The position numbers and the translations under genes were made by a program. From Helicobacteraceae bacterium (GTDB lineage: Bacteria > Campylobacterota > Campylobacteria > Campylobacterales > Helicobacteraceae): 64,000 nt of DNA. This document shows, in pieces, positions 54,323 through 62,353 of this stretch. Each line of letters begins with the position of its first letter. Positions within the stretch are counted from its first letter, which is position 1. A model generated the notes under the pieces. The model did not search any database, was not told the origin of the DNA, and was given only the letters and a program-made list of their open reading frames with translations. The stretch is from assembly GCA_900770765.1 (NCBI GenBank), contig CAAGLK010000091.1, positions 5,424 to 69,423 of the forward strand. Reading direction: 5' to 3'.

Positions 54323-54799
54323 CTAAGATTTACGCATAATCCCAAGCATTTTTGCACTAATTCTCTTAAACAAACTCCGCTTTTTACTAGAATCTAACAA
54401 GAATTTAGCGATTTCACCTTTGCCAAAAAGCAGTGCGAAGCTATAAGGCGTAAGCCCTAAGCCATTATTTGCGTCAATATCCGCACCATTTTCTACTAGA
54501 AGTTTCGCCATTTCTAAATCGCCCTTAAAGCACACTCCAGCTAGCGGCGTCTGGCCTTTGTCATTTCTCTCATCTACTCTAGCACCTTGTTTTAATAGCA
54601 TTTTCGCACACTCTAAAGCGCCATTGTAGCTAGCTAGCATTAAAAGCGAGTTGCCTTTGTGATTTTTTAAATTCACATTTAGTCCAGCCTTTATCATTTT
54701 CTCTAGCTCTTCACTCTCATTATTTCTAGCGAAGTTAAAGGCATATTCACATAGCTCTTGATAACGCTTCTCTTCTTCATCGCTTATTTGCATTTTCAC
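54323..54799 (-). CDS. Ankyrin-repeat protein, likely catalase haem-partner (Cj1386-like)
   Basis: A 158-residue soluble protein with about three ankyrin repeats (~50-145), each starting NHKGNSLLMLASYNG, NDKGQTPLAGVCFKG and NGLGLTPYSFALLFG. In C. jejuni the ankyrin protein Cj1386, beside katA, supplies haem to catalase. Here katA is 2.2 kb away with one gene between, but both carry a near-identical upstream palindrome, which supports a shared role (inference). The start has GGAGTG upstream. The protein has no signal peptide, so it is cytoplasmic. Confidence 0.75.
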   Translation of the reverse strand: MKMQISDEEEKRYQELCEYAFNFARNNESEELEKMIKAGLNVNLKNHKGNSLLMLASYNGALECAKMLLKQGARVDERNDKGQTPLAGVCFKGDLEMAKLLVENGADIDANNGLGLTPYSFALLFGKGEIAKFLLDSSKKRSLFKRISAKMLGIMRKS

Positions 54800-54845
54800 T
54801 CCTTTTTAAACCCTAAAATAATTACATATAAAGTTAAATAAATAG

Positions 54846-54868
54846 TAAATAATAATTTTTATTATTTA
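54846..54868 (-). promoter_or_regulatory. Fur/PerR-like operator upstream of the ankyrin gene
   Basis: TAAATAATAA and TTATTATTTA are perfect 10-bp arms around TTT. The 15-bp core TAATAATTTTTATTA differs by one base from the H. pylori Fur box TAATAATnATTATTA. Twenty bases here (54836-54855) are identical to those at 58510-58529 upstream of katA, in the same orientation to the gene. A PerR/Fur-type repressor is the natural candidate. Confidence 0.6.
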
Positions 54869-54984
54869 AGATTCCACATTAATGCTTATATTTATTAAAT
54901 TCTGCTTAATTTTATTAATTAATTACTTTGCTTAAGTTGTTTTTTTTTTCATTAAAGTAACAATTTTTTTACAAAAGGGTGTTT

Positions 54985-56937
54985 ATGATAAGAGTGATTT
55001 TACAGATTCTAATCTTTTCTTTTATTTTTATGTGCATTTTTGCTTTTATGCGATTTTTAGAGCTTTTAAATTTAGTTAATGGCTTGGAATCTTTTAGTTT
55101 TTTAGAAATTTCTTGGGTGTTTATATATGGCTTAGGGCATGATATGCGGACGCTTAGTGCGGCGTTTTTACCGATTCTACTTTGCGGATTCTTATCTTAT
55201 CTTGGCTATTTTGTAAAACTTGGGCTAAAGGATAAAATTTTTAAAGTTTATAAGATATTTTCTTGTGCTTATATCGCACTTTTGGGCGTTTTAGTCGCTA
55301 TTTTTAGCTTTATAAATTATTTTTATTATAAAGTGTATCAAAATAGAATTGATATGTTTATCTTTGGGCTTAAAGATGATGAGACAAAGGAGCTTATTTA
55401 TTTTATCTGGCAAAATTACCCTGTGGCGCTTGGGCTTATTTGTGCTTTAGCATTAGCTTTAATTTGTATTTATATTAATATTAGGATTCTAAGGCTTAAA
55501 ATGTGGAATCCTAAATTTAAGATTCCAACTCTAATTTTACTAAACCTATTGCTTTTATATGCCTATGCAGTGGCACTTAGGGGACATCCTATTTATAATG
55601 CACTAAGAGCGCAAACTTATACATTTAGCACTTTTAAGCCCTTTAATGATATTTCTACAAATCCCATTATGGCTTTATCGTGGGCTTCAAAGGAGTATAA
55701 GATTCAAGCAAGTTTTAGAGAAGTTAGCCTAAGTCGCGGTGCGGAGCTAGAATCTAGGCTATTCCCACTATATCAAACTTCAGTGAAAAATCAAAATGCT
55801 AAAAAGCCGCATATTCATCTAAATATAATGGAGAGCTTTGGCTTGGCTATTTTAGATAATAATAAAGAGCTAGAATCTTTGCTTCTAGGCGATTTATACA
55901 AACATTTTAATAGCGATTTTAAAGAAGACTTTGTCTTTAAAAGATTCCTACCCGGTGGCGATGGGACTATCGGTAGCTTAAATCGCATTTTATTTATAAG
56001 CCCTATTTTTATGACAAATAGCAAGTTTCAAAACAAAAGGCTACTAGAGACGCCACTAGAAGTGTATAAAAATGCTGGATATAAGATTATTTTTATCTAT
56101 CCAGGCAATGCGTCTTGGTATAACTTAGGGAATTATCTTAAGGCACAAGGCGTAGAGTTTATAGATGAAGTGATTTTACTAGAGCAGTTCCCACAAGCTA
56201 GAGCGAGTAAGCATCCGTGGGGAATTAAAGATGAGTTTATGTATGAAAAAGTTTATGAGGTTTTAGAAGCGGCGGTTGAGCCTACGCTTGTAATTTCCCT
56301 TAGTATTTCAAATCACCCGCCGCATATTCATAAAAGCAATAATGATTTTTCAAATATTAAAGATGAAGCCTACTTAAAGCGATTTAGCGATAATTATAAG
56401 GATGTGCTTGGCGTGTATTCTTATGCTGCTGATACCTTTGGCAAATATTTAGATAAAGTCAAGCAAAGTGATTTTAAAGATAATTTAATAATAGCTGCCA
56501 CAGGCGACCATCAAAATAGAGAATATAATGTCGCTAGTGAATATGGCTTAGGATTCCACTATAATGTCCCTTTATACCTTTATATCCCGCAAAATTTACA
56601 GCAAAATATCCATTATGATAAAAATCGCATAGGTTCGCATAAAGATATTTTCCCAACCCTTTATGCGCTAACCTTAAGCGAAGTTGAGTTTTTAAGTATG
56701 TGTGGTAAAAATATGCTTGGGATTCCGCAGGATTTATGTGAGTTTGGCGTAAATAAGCATGTGTGGATTGACAAAAATGGAATTTATCAAAGAGGTGCTA
56801 GCGTAGGCTATCGCTATGGCGATTCCTTAAAAAAGGGTGAGTCCTTTATGCTAGATGATAAAAGCAAAGAATTTTTAGAGCTTTATGAAGAGCTTGAATA
56901 TTATCAATTAGCAAAAAGGCTTGGATTAGCTAAATAA
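54985..56937 (+). CDS. LTA-synthase-family/phosphoglycerol transferase-like membrane enzyme
   Basis: A 650-residue inner-membrane enzyme: five transmembrane helices (~5-195) and a periplasmic sulfatase-type alkaline phosphatase domain (~265-600). Key sites visible are MESFG, the nucleophile Thr in GGDGTIGSLNR, and SNHPPH / ATGDHQ (metal site). The family transfers phosphoglycerol or phosphoethanolamine to surface glycans or lipids; the acceptor is unknown, perhaps LPS or a glycan. The ATG at 54985 (AAGGG at 54975-54979, 5-nt spacing) is chosen over GTG 54979, which lies within the RBS. A 10-T run at 54940-54949 precedes it. Confidence 0.78.
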   Translation: MIRVILQILIFSFIFMCIFAFMRFLELLNLVNGLESFSFLEISWVFIYGLGHDMRTLSAAFLPILLCGFLSYLGYFVKLGLKDKIFKVYKIFSCAYIALLGVLVAIFSFINYFYYKVYQNRIDMFIFGLKDDETKELIYFIWQNYPVALGLICALALALICIYINIRILRLKMWNPKFKIPTLILLNLLLLYAYAVALRGHPIYNALRAQTYTFSTFKPFNDISTNPIMALSWASKEYKIQASFREVSLSRGAELESRLFPLYQTSVKNQNAKKPHIHLNIMESFGLAILDNNKELESLLLGDLYKHFNSDFKEDFVFKRFLPGGDGTIGSLNRILFISPIFMTNSKFQNKRLLETPLEVYKNAGYKIIFIYPGNASWYNLGNYLKAQGVEFIDEVILLEQFPQARASKHPWGIKDEFMYEKVYEVLEAAVEPTLVISLSISNHPPHIHKSNNDFSNIKDEAYLKRFSDNYKDVLGVYSYAADTFGKYLDKVKQSDFKDNLIIAATGDHQNREYNVASEYGLGFHYNVPLYLYIPQNLQQNIHYDKNRIGSHKDIFPTLYALTLSEVEFLSMCGKNMLGIPQDLCEFGVNKHVWIDKNGIYQRGASVGYRYGDSLKKGESFMLDDKSKEFLELYEELEYYQLAKRLGLAK

Positions 56938-57008
56938 GTGGAATCTTAAATTTGCGATTCCACCTTAAATAAGCATAAAATAGATGGAATCCTAAATTTA
57001 GGATTCCA
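56938..57008. terminator. Double GGAATC/GATTCC hairpin terminator between sulfatase gene and katA
   Basis: Two hairpins in tandem: GTGGAATC/GATTCCAC (56938-56963), and a perfect 24-nt palindrome TGGAATCCTAAA/TTTAGGATTCCA (56985-57008). They separate convergent genes and are followed by a T run. Confidence 0.65.
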
Positions 57009-57031
57009 CATTTTTAGCACTTAGAATATTC

Positions 57032-58462
57032 CTAAAGTGCCGCTTTTACGCCGCTTTCTAACTCCGCTGCAATTTCTCTAAAATGCCCTAACGCCCTATT
57101 TTTCACCGCTTCACTTACGCCGCTTAAACTCTCTGCGATATTGCTATAAAGCCGCTCTTTCTCATCGCTTGGCAGAATCCTAAAGAGTGCTTTTGCATCG
57201 TGGTAATAATCCACGCCCTTATCATCTCTGTGATTAAACTTATCCACTAAGGATTCCACGCTTAAAGGCGGCTCTTTGAAACTTGCATCCTCTTGTGGTC
57301 CATTATAGCTATTTGGCTCGTAATATGCGTGGTTTTCTTGCGTATAGCTGCCATTATTCATAGCACCGCCTACATAATAATTATTCACTTCCACCGCTGG
57401 TTTATTAACGCTTAGTTGCTGATAATGCACGCCTAAGCGGTATCGCTGTGCGTCTGGGTAGCTAAAGATTCTAGCTTGCAGCATCCTATCTGGGCTATAG
57501 CCAATCCCTGGCACGATATTACTAGGACTAAAGGCGGCTTGTTCAACTTCATTAAAGTAATTTTGCGGATTCTTATTAAGCTCTAGCACACCCACAGGAA
57601 TTAGCGGATACTCGCTATGAGGCCAGATTCTAGTTAAATCAAATGGATTAAAATTCGCCTTTTGCGCTTGCTCTTCACTCATCACTTGAATCTTAAAATC
57701 CCACCTTGGATACTCGCCTTTTTCAATTGCGTTATACAAATCTCGCTGGTGGCTTTCTCTATCTTTTGCAATTAACGCCTCTGCTTCTTTATTTGTAAGA
57801 TTCTTAATCCCTTGCTGGCTTTTGAAGTGGAATTTCACCCACACTCGCTCACCCTTTGCATTAATCAAACTATAAGTGTGGCTGCCAAAGCCGTGCATGT
57901 GGCGGTAACTCGCTGGAATCCCCCTATCACTCATTAAAATTAGCACTTGATGCATACTCTCAGGATTCAAACTCCAAAAGTCCCACGCCGCTTCATTACT
58001 CCTTAAATGCGTCTTGGGATTCCGCTTTTGCGAGTGGATAAAATCAGGGAATTTCATACCATCTTTTATAAAAAATGTCGGCGTATTATTGCCTACTAAA
58101 TCCCAATTGCCCTCTTTTGTGTAAAACTTAATGGCAAATCCCCTTACATCCCTCTCCGCATCCGCCGCCCCTGCTTCACCAGCCACGGTTGAAAAGCGTA
58201 AAAATAGCTTAGTTTCCTCGCCTTTTTGTAGCACACTTGCCTTTGTGTAGCGGCTAATATCTTCAGTTATTTTTAAGATTCCATACGCGCCGCTTCCCTT
58301 TGCATGCACGGTTCTCTCTGGGATTCTCTCTCTATTTTGAAACGCTAGCTTTTCTAAAAGCATATAATCTTGTAATAAAATAGGCCCTCTAGCACCTACG
58401 CTTATGCTGTTTTGATTATCCGCAATAGGATTCCCACTTGCAGTATTTAGCACCTTTGCCAT
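57032..58462 (-). CDS. katA: Catalase
   Basis: Haem enzyme converting H2O2 to water and oxygen. The 476-residue clade-3 type catalase has RIPERTVHAKGSGAYG with the catalytic His53, the haem-pocket Asn/Phe in LVGNNTPTFFIKDGMKF, and the proximal Tyr in RIFSYPDAQRYRLGVHY (~Tyr337). It is similar in size to C. jejuni KatA; the C-terminal extension of H. pylori KatA is absent. On the minus strand a TATAAT (58500-58495) and an operator palindrome (58518-58544) lie upstream. Confidence 0.97.
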   Translation of the reverse strand: MAKVLNTASGNPIADNQNSISVGARGPILLQDYMLLEKLAFQNRERIPERTVHAKGSGAYGILKITEDISRYTKASVLQKGEETKLFLRFSTVAGEAGAADAERDVRGFAIKFYTKEGNWDLVGNNTPTFFIKDGMKFPDFIHSQKRNPKTHLRSNEAAWDFWSLNPESMHQVLILMSDRGIPASYRHMHGFGSHTYSLINAKGERVWVKFHFKSQQGIKNLTNKEAEALIAKDRESHQRDLYNAIEKGEYPRWDFKIQVMSEEQAQKANFNPFDLTRIWPHSEYPLIPVGVLELNKNPQNYFNEVEQAAFSPSNIVPGIGYSPDRMLQARIFSYPDAQRYRLGVHYQQLSVNKPAVEVNNYYVGGAMNNGSYTQENHAYYEPNSYNGPQEDASFKEPPLSVESLVDKFNHRDDKGVDYYHDAKALFRILPSDEKERLYSNIAESLSGVSEAVKNRALGHFREIAAELESGVKAAL

Positions 58463-58517
58463 ATTTGCTCCTTAAATTGAAATTAAAAGTAAGAATTATA
58501 CATAAAATAAAATAAAT

Positions 58518-58544
58518 AGTAAATAATAAAAATTATTATTTACT
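58518..58544 (-). promoter_or_regulatory. Fur/PerR-like operator upstream of katA
   Basis: AGTAAATAATAA and TTATTATTTACT form perfect 12-bp arms around AAA, immediately upstream of the katA -10 and covering the -35 area. The core TAATAAAAATTATTA is one base from the Fur box TAATAATnATTATTA. It shares a 20-base identity with the ankyrin gene operator. Confidence 0.65.
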
Positions 58545-58554
58545 AAAAATTAAT

Positions 58555-59278
58555 TTTTATCTCGCCATTGCGAGGCTCACGCACTCCCATATTTTTTGTC
58601 ATTATTAGTATTTTCATAAGGATTCCACTATATCGTAGTAAAGGCAACAACCCCATCCGTCATTGCGTCCCTTGCGGTAGCAAGGCGTGGTGTGCATCGC
58701 AACTGCGATTCGCCCACACTTGCAAATCCACGCTTTTAGATTCCACACTTTTATAGCCATTTAAGATTCCGCACTTCACTTTGTCATTGCAAGAATTTAC
58801 GCAAGGATTTTCGTGGCAATCCACGCTTGGAATCTTGCTAATAATATTTTTGTTAGTTCTAAAAAACCAACATTGCATTTTTAAAATTATTGTAGATTGC
58901 CACGAGTTTTCTTGCAAAAACTCTCGCAATGGCAATATAAAATTTTTAAGATTCCACTGCAAAGGCTTTCCACAATATCAAATCAATATCGCAAAATAGT
59001 TTGGATTCCATTAAGCAAAAAGCACACTAAGTATTTGCAAATCCACACCACAATAAACCTAAAGTGTGGATTGCCGCGAAAATCCTTGCGTAAATTCTTG
59101 CAATGACAATATTAAAATTTTTTGCGATTCCACATTTTGTAAGATTCCACTGCAAAAACACTCCACAATATCAAATCAATATCGCAAAATAGTTTGGATT
59201 CCATTAAGCAAAAAGCAAAGGAGCTTACTAATCGTAAGTGACTGAGCTTTTTGCGAAAATGGGATTCAAAATATAAAG
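58555..59278. repeat. Repeat island between katA and feoB: REP-like elements, 77-bp direct repeat, 42-bp inverted repeat
   Basis: About 720 bp without a gene. REP-like pieces (GTCATTGCG types) lie at 58665-58695, 58783-58824 and 58891-58935. A 77-bp direct repeat occurs at 58948-59024 and 59141-59217, differing mainly in one short stretch (AAGGCTTT versus AAACACT). A 42-bp inverted repeat joins 58783-58824 with 59066-59107 (one mismatch). A further stem GCAAAAAGC/GCTTTTTGC (59208-59216, 59246-59254) encloses CTTAC/GTAAG. Short open frames exist but look like translated repeats. Confidence 0.7.
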
Positions 59279-59281
59279 CGA

Positions 59282-59313
59282 GATTGATTTGCAGTGTGGC
59301 TTACAAATCAATC
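59282..59313 (-). terminator. Terminator-like hairpin downstream of feoB
   Basis: GATTGATTTG (59282-59291) and CAAATCAATC (59304-59313) are perfect 10-bp arms around a 12-nt loop, 7 bp past the feoB stop on its strand. There is no strong U tract. Confidence 0.5.
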
Positions 59314-59320
59314 ATATTTC

Positions 59321-61435
59321 TCACAAAATCATATTTGCTATAAAATATCCTATCATAGATACCGCATACGCCACAATTGTCGTAAATACAAACAAATACG
59401 CCACATATTTATACCCACCAGCCTCTTTAGAAAAGACCACGCTAGCCGCAAGGCAAGGATTATAAAGCATTACAAATAAAATAAAGGCTATAGCATTTGT
59501 AAGTGGAATCTCATTTTTAATAATTTGCATTAAATTCTCGCTTCCTTCATCTACTTCAGCACCAAGTGAGTATAAAACACCCATAGTAGAAATCACCACC
59601 TCTTTAGCTGCTAATCCACTCACTAAAGCTACGCTCATTTTCCAATCAAACCCAAGCGGCGCAAAAAGCGGCTCTAGTAGCTTACCACTCTGCCCTAAAT
59701 AGCTATTTTCTAATAATTGCTCTTCTAGTGCTAATTCTAAAGATTCCACACTTTGCGTATTTTCACCAGCTGCTTCAATTTTAGCTTGATACTCCGCCTC
59801 TAAGCCACTTTGTCGTGGGAATGCACTTGCAAACCAAATAAGCAAAGAAGCCGCTAAAATAAAGGTCCCAGCCTTTTTAAGATACATTTTTGCCTTTGTG
59901 TAAATTGAAAACCACACAAGCCTAGCGTTAGGCAGCCTATACTTTGGCATCTCCATTACAAATGGCTCATCTGGCCCCTTAAATGCCGTAAGTCGCAGAA
60001 TCTTAGCCATAATTAGTCCAATAATCGCACCTAAAATATAGATTCCAAAAAGCCAATTTCCAGCTTGATTTGCCGGAAAAAACGCCCCCACAAACAGCAC
60101 ATAAACAGGAAGCCTAGCCCCACAACTCATAAAATTTATAATAAAAAGTGTTAAAAGCCTATCTTTATTACTCTTAAGCGTCCTTGTCGCCATAAATGCA
60201 GGCACAGAGCAGCCAAAGCCTGTAACAAGCGGGATAAAGCTCTTACCATGAAGCCCGAATTTATGAAAAAATCCATCAAGTAAAAACGCCACACGAGACA
60301 TATAGCCCGTAGTCTCTAAAAGTGCGATTCCAAAAAATAAAATCACAATATTAGGTAAAAATAAAATCACAGCCCCCACACCGCCTAAGATTCCATCGGC
60401 TATCATTGACGCTAGAAGCTCATTTTCTACATTGTCCTTAACCGCATCGCCAAGATAGCTAAAAGCGGATTCAATCCAATCCATAGGAATCGCCCCAAGC
60501 GTAAAGGTAAGCTGGAAAAGTAGCCACATAAAGAATAAAAATATAGGAATCCCAGCGTATTTATTAGTTAGAATCCTATCAATTTTTTGCGTCCTATTTT
60601 GCTCCTTTGGCTCATTATATCCCACACACTCGGCGATTAAGCCATTTACAAAAGCGTTTGAATCATCTAAGAAAATATCGCTAATTGACTTAGAATCATA
60701 GCTTTTATAAAGCATTTCAGTAGCATTTTGCACTATTTTTTTAAGCTCCATCCATAGCGGTTTTTCGTGGATTTGCTTATAAAAATGCTCATCTTGCTTT
60801 AAAAGTAGAATCGCAATTTCTCTATTGCTAAAGTTTAGACTTTTTAAAAATGGGTCGTTTTTCTCGCTTAAAAATTGTTCTATTTTGTGAAGTTGCAATT
60901 CTATTTGGTCGCTAAAACTGCGTTTATTTGTGCTAGTTTTATGCAAATGTGTTTGAATAATTACATCAAGTAGCTTTTCTAAATTATGCTTAGTGTGTGC
61001 AGATACCGACACGCACGGCACTCCAAGCAGTTTTTCTAAATTTTTAGAATCTATTGTGATTCCTTCTTTTTGCGCTTCATCACTCATATTTAGCGCTAAA
61101 ATCATCTTTTTTTGCATATCAAGTAGCTGTGCACTTAGCAGTAGATTCCTCTCTAAATTCGTAGAATCCGCGACATTTACTATTAAATCATATTCATTTT
61201 TTTCTATAAATTCTTTTGTAATTTTTTCCTCATTTGAGAAGCCATTTAGCGAGTAAGTGCCGGGTAAATCCACGATTTCTAGCAAATAACCATTATATTC
61301 TCTAGTGGCAACTGCCTTTTCAACCGTTACACCTGTGAAGTTGCCTACCTTCATATTTGAGTGGCAAAGCGCATTAATTAGCAGACTTTTACCCACATTT
61401 GGCTGCCCAACTAGGGCGATTTTGATTTTTTCCAT
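59321..61435 (-). CDS. feoB: Ferrous iron transporter FeoB
   Basis: Inner-membrane ferrous iron importer with a GTPase domain. The 704-residue protein has the G domain (1-~165; ALVGQPNVGKSLLINAL G1, GVTVEK G2, DLPGTYSL G3, NMSD G4), a GDI-like helical segment (~170-270) and two membrane gate domains (GFGCSVPAFMATRTL and YNPCLAASVVFSKEAG, conserved Cys in each). The length fits H. pylori FeoB (642) and E. coli FeoB (773). It follows feoA by 20 bp. Acquisition of Fe(II) is consistent with PerR/Fur-linked genes nearby; no clear Fur box is found directly upstream of feoA. Confidence 0.96.
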   Translation of the reverse strand: MEKIKIALVGQPNVGKSLLINALCHSNMKVGNFTGVTVEKAVATREYNGYLLEIVDLPGTYSLNGFSNEEKITKEFIEKNEYDLIVNVADSTNLERNLLLSAQLLDMQKKMILALNMSDEAQKEGITIDSKNLEKLLGVPCVSVSAHTKHNLEKLLDVIIQTHLHKTSTNKRSFSDQIELQLHKIEQFLSEKNDPFLKSLNFSNREIAILLLKQDEHFYKQIHEKPLWMELKKIVQNATEMLYKSYDSKSISDIFLDDSNAFVNGLIAECVGYNEPKEQNRTQKIDRILTNKYAGIPIFLFFMWLLFQLTFTLGAIPMDWIESAFSYLGDAVKDNVENELLASMIADGILGGVGAVILFLPNIVILFFGIALLETTGYMSRVAFLLDGFFHKFGLHGKSFIPLVTGFGCSVPAFMATRTLKSNKDRLLTLFIINFMSCGARLPVYVLFVGAFFPANQAGNWLFGIYILGAIIGLIMAKILRLTAFKGPDEPFVMEMPKYRLPNARLVWFSIYTKAKMYLKKAGTFILAASLLIWFASAFPRQSGLEAEYQAKIEAAGENTQSVESLELALEEQLLENSYLGQSGKLLEPLFAPLGFDWKMSVALVSGLAAKEVVISTMGVLYSLGAEVDEGSENLMQIIKNEIPLTNAIAFILFVMLYNPCLAASVVFSKEAGGYKYVAYLFVFTTIVAYAVSMIGYFIANMIL

Positions 61436-61455
61436 TTATTTACCTTTTAAATTTC

Positions 61456-61704
61456 TTAAATTTTACAAGTTTCATCGCAAACTGAAGGCGTAATTTCTAT
61501 TGACTTTGCCTCACTTGCGCGTAAGATTATGCAGTTTCTATTAAGCTCTACTAAAATTGTGGAATCCCCAAGCGATGAGCGAACCTTTTTAATCGTCTTG
61601 CCCTTTGTGATTCCAAAGGTAAAGAATCTATCCTTTAACTCATCATTTACAACAAGTTTTGTAATCATCCCACACTCGCCATCTTTTAGCGCATCTATTG
61701 TCAT
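61456..61704 (-). CDS. feoA: FeoA-domain protein
   Basis: A small SH3-like cytoplasmic protein needed with FeoB. The 82 residues read TIDALKDGECGMITKLVVNDELKDRFFTFGITKGKTIKKVRSSLGDSTILVELNRNCIILRASEAKSIEI, abbreviated here to the family pattern G-x-x-x-x-I-x-x-L and V-E-L. A Cys-containing tail (VCDETCKI) extends it. It starts upstream of feoB by 20 bp, so they form one unit. Ribosome-binding site AAGGAT. Confidence 0.85.
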   Translation of the reverse strand: MTIDALKDGECGMITKLVVNDELKDRFFTFGITKGKTIKKVRSSLGDSTILVELNRNCIILRASEAKSIEITPSVCDETCKI

Positions 61705-61761
61705 TTTGTATCCTTTGCAATAAAATCGTGGAATCTTAATTAAAAAAAGTTTAAAGTGAAA

Positions 61762-62004
61762 TTAAAAATTATTCTTATTTTTTCTATTTTTATTTGTGCC
61801 AAAATTCTTTTTTATAAAGCTGTGGAAGTTACTATAACTTGTTTTTATATTATATTCTTGTTTTAAAAAGTCATAAATTGATTTTAATGAGCTATTTAGC
61901 CTAAGCATATATACAATTTCCTCTTTATAGGATTCTAACTCGCTTTTTTTACGCCCTTTATTTGCTAAAAAGTTTAAAATTTTTTCTTCTAAATCCTTAT
62001 TCAT
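61762..62004 (-). CDS. Small HTH-like protein, function unknown
   Basis: An 80-residue basic protein (many Lys/Asn). NKGRKKSELESYKEEIVYMLRLNSSLKSIYDFLKQEYNIKTSYSNFHSFIKKNF, here abbreviated to RKKSELESYK, LKSIYDFLKQEY and TSYSNFHSFIKK, is a helix-turn-helix-like pattern seen in short proteins of plasmids and conjugative elements. I cannot name it. A run of seven G directly precedes the ATG on its strand (62015-62009) and acts as the ribosome-binding site. It is flanked by the feo unit and flhX, so possible transfer is only a suspicion. Confidence 0.5.
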   Translation of the reverse strand: MNKDLEEKILNFLANKGRKKSELESYKEEIVYMLRLNSSLKSIYDFLKQEYNIKTSYSNFHSFIKKNFGTNKNRKNKNNF

Positions 62005-62077
62005 AAATCCCCCCCTTACACCTTCAAAAATGCGGAATTTTAGATTAAGTCGTATTAAAAAGGTTTTAATTTTATTT

Positions 62078-62353
62078 TTAACTCATTTGTGCTTTTTTCT
62101 CTGTTTCATAAAGCCAGATAAACACTTCTACAACAGCCTTATAAAGCGTAGGCGGAATCTCTTCATCAATTTCTAAATGTATTAAAGAATCCACTAACGC
62201 CTTACTTTGAAAAAGTGGAATCTCAAATTCTTTTGCTTTTTCTATAATCCTTTGTGCTAAAAATCCCTCTCCTTTTGCTAACACCTTTGGCGCTCTTTGC
62301 TTGCTTTGCTCATAGGCTAATGCAACCGCCCTTTGCTTTGAAACTAGCGGCAT
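62078..62353 (-). CDS. flhX: FlhB C-terminal-domain homologue (FlhX)
   Basis: A 91-residue stand-alone version of the cytoplasmic C-terminal domain of the flagellar export switch FlhB (YscU/HrcU family). The family's KxxAVALAYEQSKQRAPKVLAKGEG and AxEFEIPLFQSKALVDSLI blocks are visible; the auto-cleavage NPTH motif is absent here, as expected when only the downstream part is present. H. pylori has such a protein (HP1575) that can partly replace the cleaved FlhB fragment. Its start overlaps the ribE stop by one base, and both are in the order flhX-ribE-tatD seen in H. pylori. Confidence 0.9.
   Translation of the reverse strand: MPLVSKQRAVALAYEQSKQRAPKVLAKGEGFLAQRIIEKAKEFEIPLFQSKALVDSLIHLEIDEEIPPTLYKAVVEVFIWLYETEKKAQMS

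Noticed and set aside
54979..54984. GTG start for the LTA-synthase-like gene
   Set aside because: The GTG overlaps the AAGGG ribosome-binding site that fits ATG 54985.
58568..59106. Several overlapping short open frames between katA and feoB
   Set aside because: They translate REP-like and direct repeats, have no ribosome-binding sites and contradict each other on both strands.
58948..59217. CRISPR-like array
   Set aside because: Only two 77-bp copies exist, not regularly spaced short repeats, and no cas genes are near.
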